A DNA stretch of 42,677 nucleotides. It comes from Proteobacteria bacterium bin106 (lineage in GTDB: Bacteria > Bdellovibrionota_B > Oligoflexia > Oligoflexales > Bin106). Both the position numbers and the translations under genes were made by a program. Location: positions 1 to 42,677 of the forward strand of contig MPNI01000020.1 in the NCBI GenBank assembly GCA_002238945.1. The letters are read 5' to 3'. Shown here in pieces: positions 1 to 8,656 of this stretch (position 1 is the first letter of the stretch; every line of letters starts with the position of its first letter). The notes under the pieces were generated by a model. That model was not told where the DNA came from, did no database searches, and worked only from the letters and a program-made list of their open reading frames with translations.

Positions 1-326
1 CCACCAGGAGGAGTACCACCAGGGGGAGTACCACCAGGGGGAGTACCACCAGGAGGAGTACCACCAGGGGGAGTACCACCAGGGGGAGTACCACCAGGAG
101 GAGTGCCACCAGGAGGAGTACCACCAGGAGGAGTACCACCAGGAGGAGTACCACCAGGAGGAGTACCACCAGGGGGAGTACCACCAGGAGGAGTACCACC
201 AGGGGGAGTACCACCAGGAGGAGTGCCACCAGGAGGGATGCCACCAGGAGGAGTACCACCAGGAGGGATGCCACCAGGAGGGATGCCACCAGGAGGAATA
301 CCACCAGGAGGAATACCACCAGGAGG
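1..326. repeat. 15-bp tandem repeat, about 21 copies, coding PPGG units
   Basis: The unit reads ccaccaggaggagta on the plus strand. Copies differ only at a few positions (gga/ggg, gta/gtg/ata/atg), most of them silent or Thr/Ile changes in the minus-strand frame. The array continues past the left edge, so its true length is unknown. The unit is nearly self-complementary in coding sense, giving Pro-Pro-Gly-Gly on either strand. Confidence 0.95.
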
Positions 327-509
327 TGCACCGGCAGAAGTCGGTGTTTTACTAGCCTTAGCATCGGCGTCATCTTGAGAAAGTGCTTCTATTGCTTTTT
401 CTGCTGAAGCTATTCCCCCTCTACTTTCAACTGGACTATTACAACCAAAGAGAAATAAATAGATAACTGACAATAATAAATGTTTCTTATAAATTTTTTC
501 AAAGATCAT
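1..509 (-). CDS. Lipoprotein with (T/I)PPGG pentapeptide repeat tail, 3' end beyond window
   Basis: Reading leftwards from the ATG at 509 the frame is open to the window edge, so the gene is partial at its C-terminus. An AAGG ribosome site lies about 6 nt upstream of the ATG. Residues 1-22 form a lipoprotein signal peptide (basic start, hydrophobic core), and the lipobox LFGC puts the lipidated Cys at residue 23. About 35 unremarkable residues follow, then Thr/Ile-Pro-Pro-Gly-Gly pentapeptides run to the edge. Such Pro/Gly tandem repeats usually form flexible or elastin/collagen-like stalks, so a surface-exposed extension is inferred. Function is unknown. The opposite strand of the repeat also reads PPGG, but only this strand has a start, ribosome site and signal peptide. 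Confidence 0.75.
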   Translation of the reverse strand, partial: MIFEKIYKKHLLLSVIYLFLFGCNSPVESRGGIASAEKAIEALSQDDADAKASKTPTSAGAPPGGIPPGGIPPGGIPPGGIPPGGTPPGGIPPGGTPPGGTPPGGTPPGGTPPGGTPPGGTPPGGTPPGGTPPGGTPPGGTPPGGTPPGGTPPGGTPPGGTPPGGTPPG

Positions 510-882
510 AATAACCTTTATTCCACACGTTTTTATGACTAATCTTTACTGATAAATCACCAAGATGATGTCAGATAGTTTTAAAAAAGAGCAAGCAAGA
601 CCTCTTATCGGTAAAATCGTTTATTTATTAAGCTAATAGCCGTTTTGTCCGATCCGAAAGCCAATTTTTTAGACCATTCCCAGTACCTTCTCTAGTTAAC
701 CTCATATAGTCTTTTTTGAAAATAAAAAAAGACCTTGAGTGCATTCTTATTTATATTTACATAAGACAATGCAAGTGATCTTGTATATAAAAAAATCACT
801 TATTTTTGATTTACCCAGAAACCATGGATTATTATTAATGTATCAGCAATCTTTCTTCAAACTGAAATTCACTGCCTCAATA
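510..882. other. AT-rich intergenic stretch
   Basis: No gene was recognised between the lipoprotein start and the IS element. The 9-bp inverted repeat AATGTATCA (837-845) / TGATACATT (883-891) straddles the probable left border of the element. The lipoprotein promoter must lie here, but I could not pick one convincing pair of boxes. Confidence 0.5.
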
Positions 883-2240
883 TGATACATTACTTATTTT
901 AAATCGATGGGATGAACGGTTTGACGTCTCTAACATCTTCTTCCACCTGGATTGTCAAGGGCATGAGGTTTTTAGCCGTTAGCTTTCTCTGAAGGGTTGT
1001 AAGATTCTCGGTATTGAACCGGAGTTTGGTAGTCAAGGGAAGAATGGAGCCTCTGGCAATTGTACCACCCGTCGATATATTCAAATAATTGTAATTTCAT
1101 CGTTTGTTGACAATCCGTTTTATATCTACGTATATTTTCTTTTTTTAGTGTGCTAAAAAAAGCTGCCACATAAGCATTATTATAGTAATTTCCTCGACGA
1201 CTTATACTAGGAAGGATTTCATGTCCATCGAAAAAACTTTTGAATACTTTGCTTGCATATTGACTACCTCGGTCTGAATCAAAGGTTATCATGGGATTTT
1301 CAGGCGTTTTCTTTAGAGCATTGATCATCGCATTGAGCATCAAAGAAATTTCTAGGCTTGTACTTAGGGACCACCCTAGAACCTCTCGGTTAAATATATC
1401 TAACACAACAGCAAGGTAGATACGTTTACCATTGGATAGCTTTACATAAGTGATATCTCCAGCTAAAATCTCTCCTGGTGCTTGAGGATAAGTTTTTGGA
1501 TTCTCTACTTCAAACGTTCTTTCAGCAATAGACAAGTTATCATCTGAGTCAGTAGTAACAGTATGTTTTCTTTTTTTCTTAGGATTTGCATTTAACCCCA
1601 TTTCTTTCATGTATTTAGATACAGTGTTCTTACAAACCAACTTCCCAGAAGCTCTAAGGGCATTAAAGATCCTGGGAGATCCATAAGTACCATTTGATTC
1701 ATCAAACAGTGTTTTAATAGCTGTCTTAATACTATTTTTACGTTGACGGCTTGATAGTCCTTTGTTTTGATCAAGCTTCCACTGGTAGAAACCTGAAGGT
1801 GCAACGTCGAATTGTTGGCATAAAGCTTTAAATGAATGCTTTTCGTTATTGTTCTTTGTCATTTGAATAATGACATACATCTGAGATGGTCTTGCGATAA
1901 GATCACTGCTGTTTTTATTAGCGTAGAACGCATTGCTAGCCACACTCAGTTCTTTCTTAAGAGTTTTAATCTCTTTAAGAAGATCACCATAGCTGTGAGT
2001 CTCTCCATGCTTAGGAGCTTTGATGTCAAGGAATATACGTCTCCAGCTATATAAACAGGACGCAGGAACTCTTAGTTTCTTTGCAGCGGTTTTGACTCCA
2101 TACTTCTCACTTAGGCGGACAGAATCACGTTTAAACTCTTCATTGTAAGAATTTCTTCTTATCATATCGACCTCCATGATAAACATACACTATCTTAGCC
2201 GATTTTATCTTATACGTAATCCATTGGTTTGTGGGTAACA
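883..2240 (-). mobile_element. IS3-family insertion sequence, left end uncertain
   Basis: The element carries one transposase gene on the minus strand. The end upstream of the transposase is placed at 2240, where the minus strand starts TGTTACCCACAA; IS3-family elements begin with TG. A closely similar 40-nt end occurs alone at 37590-37631, which supports this boundary. The other end is tentatively at 883, where the plus strand starts TGATAC and matches five of the first six bases. No convincing target-site duplication was found. The element sits downstream of the pilus cluster and interrupts no recognisable gene. Confidence 0.55.
972..2165 (-). CDS. IS3-family transposase, OrfA-OrfB in a single frame, probably inactive
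   Basis: The start is the ATG at 2165 with a GGAGG ribosome site 5 nt upstream (397 aa); an upstream in-frame ATG has no such site. The N-terminal part (about 1-45) is an OrfA-type helix-turn-helix (SYNEEFKRDSVRL), followed by a coiled coil. The remainder is the HTH_21 and integrase (rve) region of OrfB. Most IS3 elements join OrfA and OrfB by a -1 frameshift, but here they form one continuous frame. Catalytic Asp237 (AGDITYV) and Asp298 (FDSDRGSQY) are present. The expected DDE glutamate, 35 residues after the second Asp in the usual NAxxE(S/A)FF motif, is Ala334 (NAYVAAFF; codon GCA at 1164-1166). One A-to-C change from GAA would explain this. Loss of transposition is inferred. Confidence 0.88.
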   Translation of the reverse strand: MIRRNSYNEEFKRDSVRLSEKYGVKTAAKKLRVPASCLYSWRRIFLDIKAPKHGETHSYGDLLKEIKTLKKELSVASNAFYANKNSSDLIARPSQMYVIIQMTKNNNEKHSFKALCQQFDVAPSGFYQWKLDQNKGLSSRQRKNSIKTAIKTLFDESNGTYGSPRIFNALRASGKLVCKNTVSKYMKEMGLNANPKKKRKHTVTTDSDDNLSIAERTFEVENPKTYPQAPGEILAGDITYVKLSNGKRIYLAVVLDIFNREVLGWSLSTSLEISLMLNAMINALKKTPENPMITFDSDRGSQYASKVFKSFFDGHEILPSISRRGNYYNNAYVAAFFSTLKKENIRRYKTDCQQTMKLQLFEYIDGWYNCQRLHSSLDYQTPVQYRESYNPSEKANG

Positions 2241-2258
2241 TCATTTTGAAAAGGCGTC

Positions 2259-3275
2259 TCAAGATGAGGCATCTGCCGACAAAGACGTGGAAACACTGTG
2301 GTCTTGATTAGAGAAATTTGATCTTTCACCTAAAGAGACGACATTTTCTAACATACCTTTTAAAAATTGCTGCTTACGATCCATCAACTCTTTATCCTCC
2401 AAAGTCGAAATAAGATCATCCACATCTGTAAAATGAGATAGTTCTTGTTCTTTACACTTTCGTTCAAGCAACAAGATTTTCTTGCGCAACCCATCATGAC
2501 CCGGAGCAGAAGCTGATAAACGCTTATACACCTCGAGGGCTTTACTATAACAATGCTGCTTTTCAAAGATCTCAGCCAAAGTAAGAGAGTCAAGCTCAAC
2601 ACCCATCTTTTTACCATCCCACATATGCGATGGATCACCATCGGCAGCAAAAACATCTCGCAGTGGTACGGCATGAAACTCAGCTGTTATTTTAGGCACA
2701 GAAAGTGATGAATCACCATTATCATTATAGGAAGTGTGATGAGCATCGCCACTCTCTAGATCATACAATCCATCATATGAACTAGGTAGTTCGATACTAG
2801 AGGGATCAAAGATGCTAAGCAGCGTTGTGCGTGTAGCTGTCATACCCGATAAGGAGTATTGCTTTACAAGTTCTACGGTCGTACTATCTAGTGTTAAAAA
2901 CTCCTGAAGATGAGCCAAAGCCGTTCGAGCATCTGCCTCATAACCAAGTACCACTGATAACTTAAACTTCAACGTATAAGCTAATACGTTGTCTTCAATA
3001 CTTCCACAATTAGGATCTTGAAGGATCTTCCAAGCTAACACAAACAAACCCTTAGACCATAGCTCATTGACCAATAGCACTCGAGCCACAGTAAAATGAG
3101 GATGCTCACTCACCCCTACCATCAACATCTCTGTGGCTTCATCTTTAAAACCAAAGTCCTTGAGTAACTTAGCCATAGGATAAAAATGACGGCTCTTTGG
3201 AGCCTCTTCAAAGTGCTTGACCACAAGCTCTTGCTCACGACTTAAGCGTTTATCCTTTAATACGTTTTTCCACAT
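2259..3275 (-). CDS. TPR-like helical repeat protein of unknown function
   Basis: The product of about 338 aa is soluble, with no signal peptide or membrane segment. It is rich in helical hairpins typical of tetratricopeptide-like folds: ARVLLVNELWSKGLFVLAWKIL near the N-terminus and LAEIFEKQHCYSKALEVYKRLS in the second half. A low-complexity acidic/Ser-rich linker lies between them. I chose the ATG at 3275 because GGAG lies 9 nt upstream; GTG/ATG starts at 3305/3302 are in frame but lack a ribosome site. It is the last gene of the minus-strand pilus cluster, about 64 nt after the lipoprotein stop, so a pilus-related scaffold role is possible but not shown. Myxococcal pilus pilotins (Tgl) are TPR lipoproteins, but this protein has no lipobox. 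Confidence 0.65.
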   Translation of the reverse strand: MWKNVLKDKRLSREQELVVKHFEEAPKSRHFYPMAKLLKDFGFKDEATEMLMVGVSEHPHFTVARVLLVNELWSKGLFVLAWKILQDPNCGSIEDNVLAYTLKFKLSVVLGYEADARTALAHLQEFLTLDSTTVELVKQYSLSGMTATRTTLLSIFDPSSIELPSSYDGLYDLESGDAHHTSYNDNGDSSLSVPKITAEFHAVPLRDVFAADGDPSHMWDGKKMGVELDSLTLAEIFEKQHCYSKALEVYKRLSASAPGHDGLRKKILLLERKCKEQELSHFTDVDDLISTLEDKELMDRKQQFLKGMLENVVSLGERSNFSNQDHSVSTSLSADASS

Positions 3276-3339
3276 CACCCAACACTCCTGCAGTGATCCC
3301 ATCACAGCTAATACAAAGTTTCCATAACTTTTATATTAC

Positions 3340-4197
3340 TTAACGATTGTACAGTTTACTACTGTATTCTTTAAAATAGCGTCTTAAATCCAAGCCCTCA
3401 AGACGAAAAAATCCTAGAGATGCTCGCGTGGCACTCATAGATGACAAAGTAGCTGTCACAGGCGCTCCTGGTAGTAATTCTTCTCCTCCTGAAGGCGCTC
3501 CTTCTCCTGGTGTTTCTGTTTCTTCTGTTTCTTCTGGAGCTGCGAAGGTATTTTCTATTGCAAAGCTTACCGAAGCAGTATGCATACCACTAGACACTCG
3601 AAGATTACCTGATGTAGTCTCACCAGGTTTAGGACAAGCAAGCCATACCTCTAATGTAGCCATACCACAAACATCAGAACACCATTGATTCGATGGGGTG
3701 ATAATCCCGGAATATTCATGCTTTTTTAATATCTCCTCTTGATCTTTTCTATTTATTGTAGCCTTATCAAATACAGGACCAGTTGTAGAAAAATGCAAAC
3801 GCACTCGAGCTAAAGGTGAAGGAAATGTCTCTCCTTCACCTCCAGATTCAGCACCTATATTAAGTCCTGCTTTAGGGATTTTTTTGATACGAAATTGTGC
3901 GAAGGAAGGATTAGAACCAGATGGCGGCTTTTTCTCATTATCAGGACCAGGATCAAAGTTACATGTAGTCTCGACACTATCATTAATGGGTTCAATTTCA
4001 TATTTGCTCAATTTCGATTCAGGAGGAAGTATAAACCCGTTATTACAACTCAATGCACATAAATTTGGAATGTCAGGATCTATAGTTGGACCACAAGATG
4101 TTAAATTTAGCCATATGAAACCACACAGAATAGGTAATAAAAACATATTTCTATATATTTTTGAAAAAAAATCATCTATGTGTAATCTAACAAGCAT
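3340..4197 (-). CDS. Lipoprotein of unknown function downstream of pilQ
   Basis: The product is about 285 aa. A hydrophobic segment ends in the lipobox LTSC (Cys at residue 35), and the Gly/Pro after it suggest outer-membrane sorting. Five further Cys residues lie in two groups (NLCALSC and WCSDVCG plus LACP), suggesting disulfides. A Glu/Thr/Pro-rich low-complexity stretch (EETEETETPGEG) precedes the C-terminal 55 residues. The ATG at 4197 has AAGGA 8 nt upstream; a GTG one codon earlier is an alternative. The gene begins 29 nt after the pilQ stop on the same strand, so it is probably co-transcribed. It could be a pilus accessory lipoprotein, but no family was recognised. Confidence 0.7.
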   Translation of the reverse strand: MLVRLHIDDFFSKIYRNMFLLPILCGFIWLNLTSCGPTIDPDIPNLCALSCNNGFILPPESKLSKYEIEPINDSVETTCNFDPGPDNEKKPPSGSNPSFAQFRIKKIPKAGLNIGAESGGEGETFPSPLARVRLHFSTTGPVFDKATINRKDQEEILKKHEYSGIITPSNQWCSDVCGMATLEVWLACPKPGETTSGNLRVSSGMHTASVSFAIENTFAAPEETEETETPGEGAPSGGEELLPGAPVTATLSSMSATRASLGFFRLEGLDLRRYFKEYSSKLYNR

Positions 4198-4226
4198 CAC
4201 GATATTCCTTCATGCTTAAAAAGCAC

Positions 4227-7200
4227 TCAGTAATTTTCATACTCTGAGTTATTATACTCAGAACTATTATTGCTATCGTCTGAATAACCTTGATCAGCAC
4301 CTTGTTCATAGGAGTAATTATTTCCTTGATTACCTGAGTCGTTTTGATTACTTGAATTGTTGGAAAAATTATCTTCATTATAGCTATTGCTGTAGTAATC
4401 ATCGTATTCATTGGATTCGCTGTCATAGCCACCTTCGTCTTCATAGCCATACTCATTGCTTTGATTGTAATTTGACTCCTCATTAGTAGACTGGCTGTTA
4501 TTATAACCAGCATTCTGATTATAAGAGTAATTAGCGTTTGTATTTTGATTATAAGAGTAGTTTGCATTCACATTTTGGTCATAAGAGTAATTATTTTCTC
4601 CAGAATTTTGATAATTATTATAGTTATAATTATTATAATTTTCATTACTAGCTAAAGTTCCATTATTTGAAAGCGAAGTAAGATTGATGATTGTTGGGGT
4701 GATGAAAATCACAATTTCTCTTTTTACACGACTATCCTCAGCTTGCTTAAATAACCAACCAATAATAGGGATATGACTAAACAAAGGAACATTTTGTGAT
4801 CCACTGGATTCTGTATGAGTATAAACACCGGCTATGGCAGCTGTCTCGCCTGAAGCTCGAATAAGATTGGTTGTCACACTCTTAGTGGCTTTTCTGTTAG
4901 TACCAGCATTATCCACAGGATCATCAGATTGTACCGATACCTCTAAATTCACCGATCCATCACTTGTAACCTGAGGAGTGACTTGTAAAGACAAAGTGTA
5001 GGAAATATCTTTGGTTCCACCTTGTCCACCACTACCACCACCATAAGTGATGGTATCTTGAAAACCACTCTCTATAGATGCCGTGTTATTATCTAATACC
5101 GTAACTGAAGTATCTTGCAAGATACGCGCGTTAGCATGAGTCTCTTGCCATTCAAGGGCCATTTTAATAGCATTTACACTGGTTAAGGTATCTAAACTAA
5201 AACCTAAACTCGCTACACCCTGATTACTAGGAGCCTGTACAGCAAAATCTCCATTAACTCCAGCAATACCCAAAGCTCCCAGATCCACTCCTGTAGCCGC
5301 TGAAGCATTAAAAGCTTTTCCCCAACTGATACCAAAAGAATCAGTACTGGATTTCTGCACTTCCACAATTCTTGCTGTAATCTGTACTTGAGGTGTTTGG
5401 GTATCAAGTCGCTCTATCAAAGCTTTCACACGTGATAGAATGGATGGGATAGCCTCAATAATCAGTGTATTGGTGCGCTGATCCACTGCAGACTTAAAAA
5501 CGGATTCTGGTACTGAGCCAGAAGAAGCTGTTGCAGCTGCACCTCCGGCTCCACCTCCACCTCCACCTCCGGCTCCGCTTCCACCGCCGGTTCCACCTGT
5601 AGCTCCTGATGACGCATCTTGTATAAAGGTTTGAACAATTGTATTAGCCTCTTCGGCTTCAATATAAGAGAGGCGAATAAGCAATAACTCTCTATCAGGG
5701 CCAATCGTTCCTTTAGGCTTAACCACAGCTTGAGCAGCTTGATCAATTTTGATCACTCGACTATTTTTGCCACCAATGGGAGAAAAACCCAGACCATGAA
5801 GATTAAGTACAGCATCTAAAGCTACTTGCCAAGACACATTCTTCAAAGACATAGAAACACGCTGAGAGCTATATTTTTGGTGATCATAAATAAAATTTAA
5901 ATTATTTTCTGCTGCCAAAATTTTCAAAACATCAGTGAGTTTTGCATCCTGAAACTCTAGTGTAACTGGCTGAATAGGTTCATCTTGCATACTACTGCCT
6001 ACAGCTACTTCTTTGTTATCATAACCAGCTTCTTCTTCTGATGAAACATCCACATAATCTGATGAATAATTAGCTGTAGCATTAGCACTTTGACTCTGAG
6101 CAGCATTATTACTTCCCTCATATCCAGTACCAGCAGCGTTATTACCAAATAGATTCTCCGAAGGGTTTGTAGCACCTGCATTTCCAGCATTGGCATTATT
6201 AGCTCCATAATACGGATTGTTATCATTCTGTGGTGCAGCATTGTTCTGAGCTATGGCACCAAGAATCCCAGAGCGTTGCACCCATAAGCCAGGATATAGC
6301 TTGGCTTGATTTTTTCCACAGAAGCGAGTATCACAGCTTCCTTGATAAGGTATGTGACGATAAGATTGAGACGAGCCATTACTAGGTTGAGATGGTGGTG
6401 AAGAGTTAGGTGCATTATTGTAATTGTATCGTTGTTCTTGTTCAATTACGGGAATATTGTTAAAATTTTGCTCAGGCAAGCCTTGAGAAGAATAGTTTAA
6501 AGCATTATTTGATACCACATCATAGATCTGCAAACCATCCATTGAACCCACAGTTTCAAATACTCCATCACTTACATCTAAAGGAGAAGTACCTTTAGGT
6601 AAATCAGAGGCTACAAAAAATTCCACATAAGCTTCACTATCTTCAGCCATATTTTCTGCATATTCCAACTTTAATGGCTGTACTGATTGATTACCATAAT
6701 ATTTATCCGGTATACCAAAGGTCATTAAAAGATTGCCTTCTTTAGCATATAATCTTATGGAAGGCAATTCTCGAAGAGTGATAATCACGTCCGAGCTTTG
6801 CTCAGTATAATGGCGGAATACACGAATATAGGATACTGGTGTTGGAAACTCTGAGGCATCAATATCACGACTGACACGCCCACCAAAACGAGTTTGATAC
6901 AATCGAACAACGAGCTCAAACTGTTTGTGCTGATTTTCCGTACGAAATAATGCATATTTGGGAGCTCCTTTAGTGATCATCTCAACTCGTACAACCGCCT
7001 CTTCAGGACGATAATCATAACCCACCCATGATAGCTCTGCTACCATAGGCAGAACATCTCCTCTGCTATCTGAAATAATCATCGGCATTGTATCTGATGA
7101 CTCTTCATGACCCTGTTCAACAGCTGTGGCATCAAGACTTGATGTTGTTTCACTTTCCGCAGTATTAATTTCTGCAGAACCATCTTCTAAATTAGGTGCA

Positions 7201-7742
7201 ACGTTATACGTTTGTCCGTTGTTAGCAGCGTAGGCTATATTATTTTCTTCTTCAACAACGTAACCTTCATTTTCCATTAAACTTTGATTGGTCACAGGAG
7301 CTGTGGCGGTGGCATCAAAATTGTTATTACCTTGATAATCCTGATACTGCCCTGCATTGTTGGATGGATAATTAGCCGTTGTACCACTAGTGCCATCATA
7401 CGATTGACCAGAGGCTTGATCGTTGTAACCTTGGTTATTATACCCTTGGTTGTTATACCCTTGGTTGTTATACCCTTGGTTGTTATATCCTTGGTTGTTA
7501 TATCCTTGGTCATTGTAGCCTTGAGCATTGTAGGCCTGATTGTTATAGCTTTGGTTATTGTAACCCTGATTATTTCCATAGTTATTTTCAGCATTAGCAG
7601 AGTTCTCATCCACAACTTCAGACTCTTTGTCTTTATCAGCAGAAGTGCTTGTACAGGCAACTGCTAACCAAATAGGAAACAACACAAAACAAGCCATGTG
7701 CATATTTCGTATCAGTGATGTTTGTCTCTCTAAGTTCTTCAC
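4227..7742 (-). CDS. pilQ: Type IV pilus secretin PilQ, lipobox-bearing, with Asn/Tyr-rich tails
   Basis: This is the outer-membrane secretin through which the type IV pilus passes. It is 1171 aa, against roughly 700-900 for most PilQ. In order it has: a signal with lipobox LAVAC (Cys30); GYNNQ pentapeptide repeats (about 59-109); an AMIN-like domain (about 232-325); a second AMIN-like region (to about 410); an Asn-rich linker (to about 590); an STN/N0 domain (592-665); a secretin N1-type domain interrupted by a Gly-rich loop (713-741); the secretin beta domain (about 780-1020, with VPLFSHIPIIGWLF and VIFITPTI); and a 150-residue Asn/Tyr/Ser tail with NYSYNQNxNA repeats. The start is a GTG preceded by AAGAG. 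The lipobox suggests a self-piloting secretin (inference). A 199-nt gap separates it from pilP, so an internal promoter is possible. Confidence 0.95.
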   Translation of the reverse strand: MKNLERQTSLIRNMHMACFVLFPIWLAVACTSTSADKDKESEVVDENSANAENNYGNNQGYNNQSYNNQAYNAQGYNDQGYNNQGYNNQGYNNQGYNNQGYNNQGYNDQASGQSYDGTSGTTANYPSNNAGQYQDYQGNNNFDATATAPVTNQSLMENEGYVVEEENNIAYAANNGQTYNVAPNLEDGSAEINTAESETTSSLDATAVEQGHEESSDTMPMIISDSRGDVLPMVAELSWVGYDYRPEEAVVRVEMITKGAPKYALFRTENQHKQFELVVRLYQTRFGGRVSRDIDASEFPTPVSYIRVFRHYTEQSSDVIITLRELPSIRLYAKEGNLLMTFGIPDKYYGNQSVQPLKLEYAENMAEDSEAYVEFFVASDLPKGTSPLDVSDGVFETVGSMDGLQIYDVVSNNALNYSSQGLPEQNFNNIPVIEQEQRYNYNNAPNSSPPSQPSNGSSQSYRHIPYQGSCDTRFCGKNQAKLYPGLWVQRSGILGAIAQNNAAPQNDNNPYYGANNANAGNAGATNPSENLFGNNAAGTGYEGSNNAAQSQSANATANYSSDYVDVSSEEEAGYDNKEVAVGSSMQDEPIQPVTLEFQDAKLTDVLKILAAENNLNFIYDHQKYSSQRVSMSLKNVSWQVALDAVLNLHGLGFSPIGGKNSRVIKIDQAAQAVVKPKGTIGPDRELLLIRLSYIEAEEANTIVQTFIQDASSGATGGTGGGSGAGGGGGGGAGGAAATASSGSVPESVFKSAVDQRTNTLIIEAIPSILSRVKALIERLDTQTPQVQITARIVEVQKSSTDSFGISWGKAFNASAATGVDLGALGIAGVNGDFAVQAPSNQGVASLGFSLDTLTSVNAIKMALEWQETHANARILQDTSVTVLDNNTASIESGFQDTITYGGGSGGQGGTKDISYTLSLQVTPQVTSDGSVNLEVSVQSDDPVDNAGTNRKATKSVTTNLIRASGETAAIAGVYTHTESSGSQNVPLFSHIPIIGWLFKQAEDSRVKREIVIFITPTIINLTSLSNNGTLASNENYNNYNYNNYQNSGENNYSYDQNVNANYSYNQNTNANYSYNQNAGYNNSQSTNEESNYNQSNEYGYEDEGGYDSESNEYDDYYSNSYNEDNFSNNSSNQNDSGNQGNNYSYEQGADQGYSDDSNNSSEYNNSEYENY
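4503..4592. repeat. 30-bp tandem repeat x3 in the pilQ 3' end
   Basis: Three 10-codon units encode NYSYDQNVNA, NYSYNQNTNA and NYSYNQNAGY (PilQ residues 1051-1080). Copies are in frame and nearly identical at the DNA level, pointing to recent duplication. Confidence 0.85.
7416..7568. repeat. 15-bp tandem repeat in the pilQ 5' end, about 10 copies
   Basis: The plus-strand unit is ttgttatacccttgg with small variations, coding NNQGY pentapeptides (PilQ residues about 59-109). The central copies are almost identical and the outer ones diverge (NNQSY, NAQGY, NDQGY), as expected for slippage arrays. Confidence 0.9.
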
Positions 7743-7941
7743 CTTGTGCTCTTACCTTGTCTTTGTCATTGTTTATGGCTTTATGACATACATGAACGTC
7801 CATATGCTATGAGCCATACTCTATGGAGATATGCCCTCATGTTCTGTGTATATACAATCAGATCTTATGTATATTTATAAGTGATCGCATATACCTACCA
7901 CCTATTGTCAACCAATTCTTAAGACAAGACCTCTAAACATA

Positions 7942-8634
7942 CTAGGAAGATCCTTCATTTTCAGAAGACAAATTGGGTCCTCGCCGTCTTGTGGGGTAAG
8001 ATGATGACTCCGAGTTAATGAGGATGCTTTCATCTTGTACCTGACGAAGATTCTCTGGTCCCATTGTATATTTACGTACCACCAATTCCTGGTTATTGAT
8101 CTCAATGATTTCACCACCATGTCGACCAATCTTATCTCCCACTTTCACCACCAAACCTTGCCCATCAGGAAGAACAACAAGCCCTTTCGCAATGTCTGCT
8201 GATTTCCATACTCCAGCTAGTTTGATAGCACTCAAAGAATACTTTTCTAACTCTTCTATCCCTGGTTCACCAAATGTGGAGCTCTCAAAAGTACTCGTTG
8301 TCGCTTCTATCTCTAAATGTTCTACCAAAATAGCTGGTGTAAAGGGCTCATCATCACCTAATAATGAAAACACATACTTATACCCAGAACTTTCAATCTC
8401 ACTGCTTTCAAAATCTGAAGACACATCATCCATTTCTACTGGTGAATCATATTCATCCTCAGATTCCGAATCTTCATATTCATCTTCATCTTCATAATCG
8501 TAATCATCTTCGTAGCTGTCTTCATAGCCATCATCATCTTGCGAAAGAGCGAAACGATCCACTACGAAAAAAGATATAACCGCAAGTAGAGATAACGAAA
8601 ATAGCGTCTTTAACCATAAGTAATGCTTGTTCAT
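7942..8634 (-). CDS. pilP: Type IV pilus alignment protein PilP
   Basis: PilP is the periplasmic link between the PilN/PilO inner-membrane complex and the PilQ secretin. The C-terminal half (about 135-195) matches the PilP fold: LAGVWKSADIAKGLVVLPDG, then GLVVKVGDKIGRHGGEIIEI. The N-terminus has a hydrophobic segment (about 9-27) and then about 50 residues rich in Asp/Glu/Tyr. Most proteobacterial PilP proteins are lipoproteins, but no Cys is present near the N-terminus, so this one is either anchored by an uncleaved helix or cleaved and soluble. The ATG at 8634 has AGGA 7 nt upstream; the GTG two codons earlier is too close to that site. The gene starts 22 nt after the pilO stop. Confidence 0.88.
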   Translation of the reverse strand: MNKHYLWLKTLFSLSLLAVISFFVVDRFALSQDDDGYEDSYEDDYDYEDEDEYEDSESEDEYDSPVEMDDVSSDFESSEIESSGYKYVFSLLGDDEPFTPAILVEHLEIEATTSTFESSTFGEPGIEELEKYSLSAIKLAGVWKSADIAKGLVVLPDGQGLVVKVGDKIGRHGGEIIEINNQELVVRKYTMGPENLRQVQDESILINSESSSYPTRRRGPNLSSENEGSS

Positions 8635-8656
8635 ACTCACTTCCTAATATATCCTT

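Noticed and set aside
1-326. CRISPR array
   Set aside because: The repeats are directly adjacent 15-mers without spacers and encode a peptide repeat.
103-378. Plus-strand frame encoding PPGGV repeats
   Set aside because: It is the mirror of the minus-strand lipoprotein repeat, has no ribosome site or signal peptide, and ends as soon as the repeat ends.
7284-7667. Plus-strand hydrophobic frame with VIIPLV repeats inside pilQ
   Set aside because: Antisense shadow of the GYNNQ repeat in pilQ.
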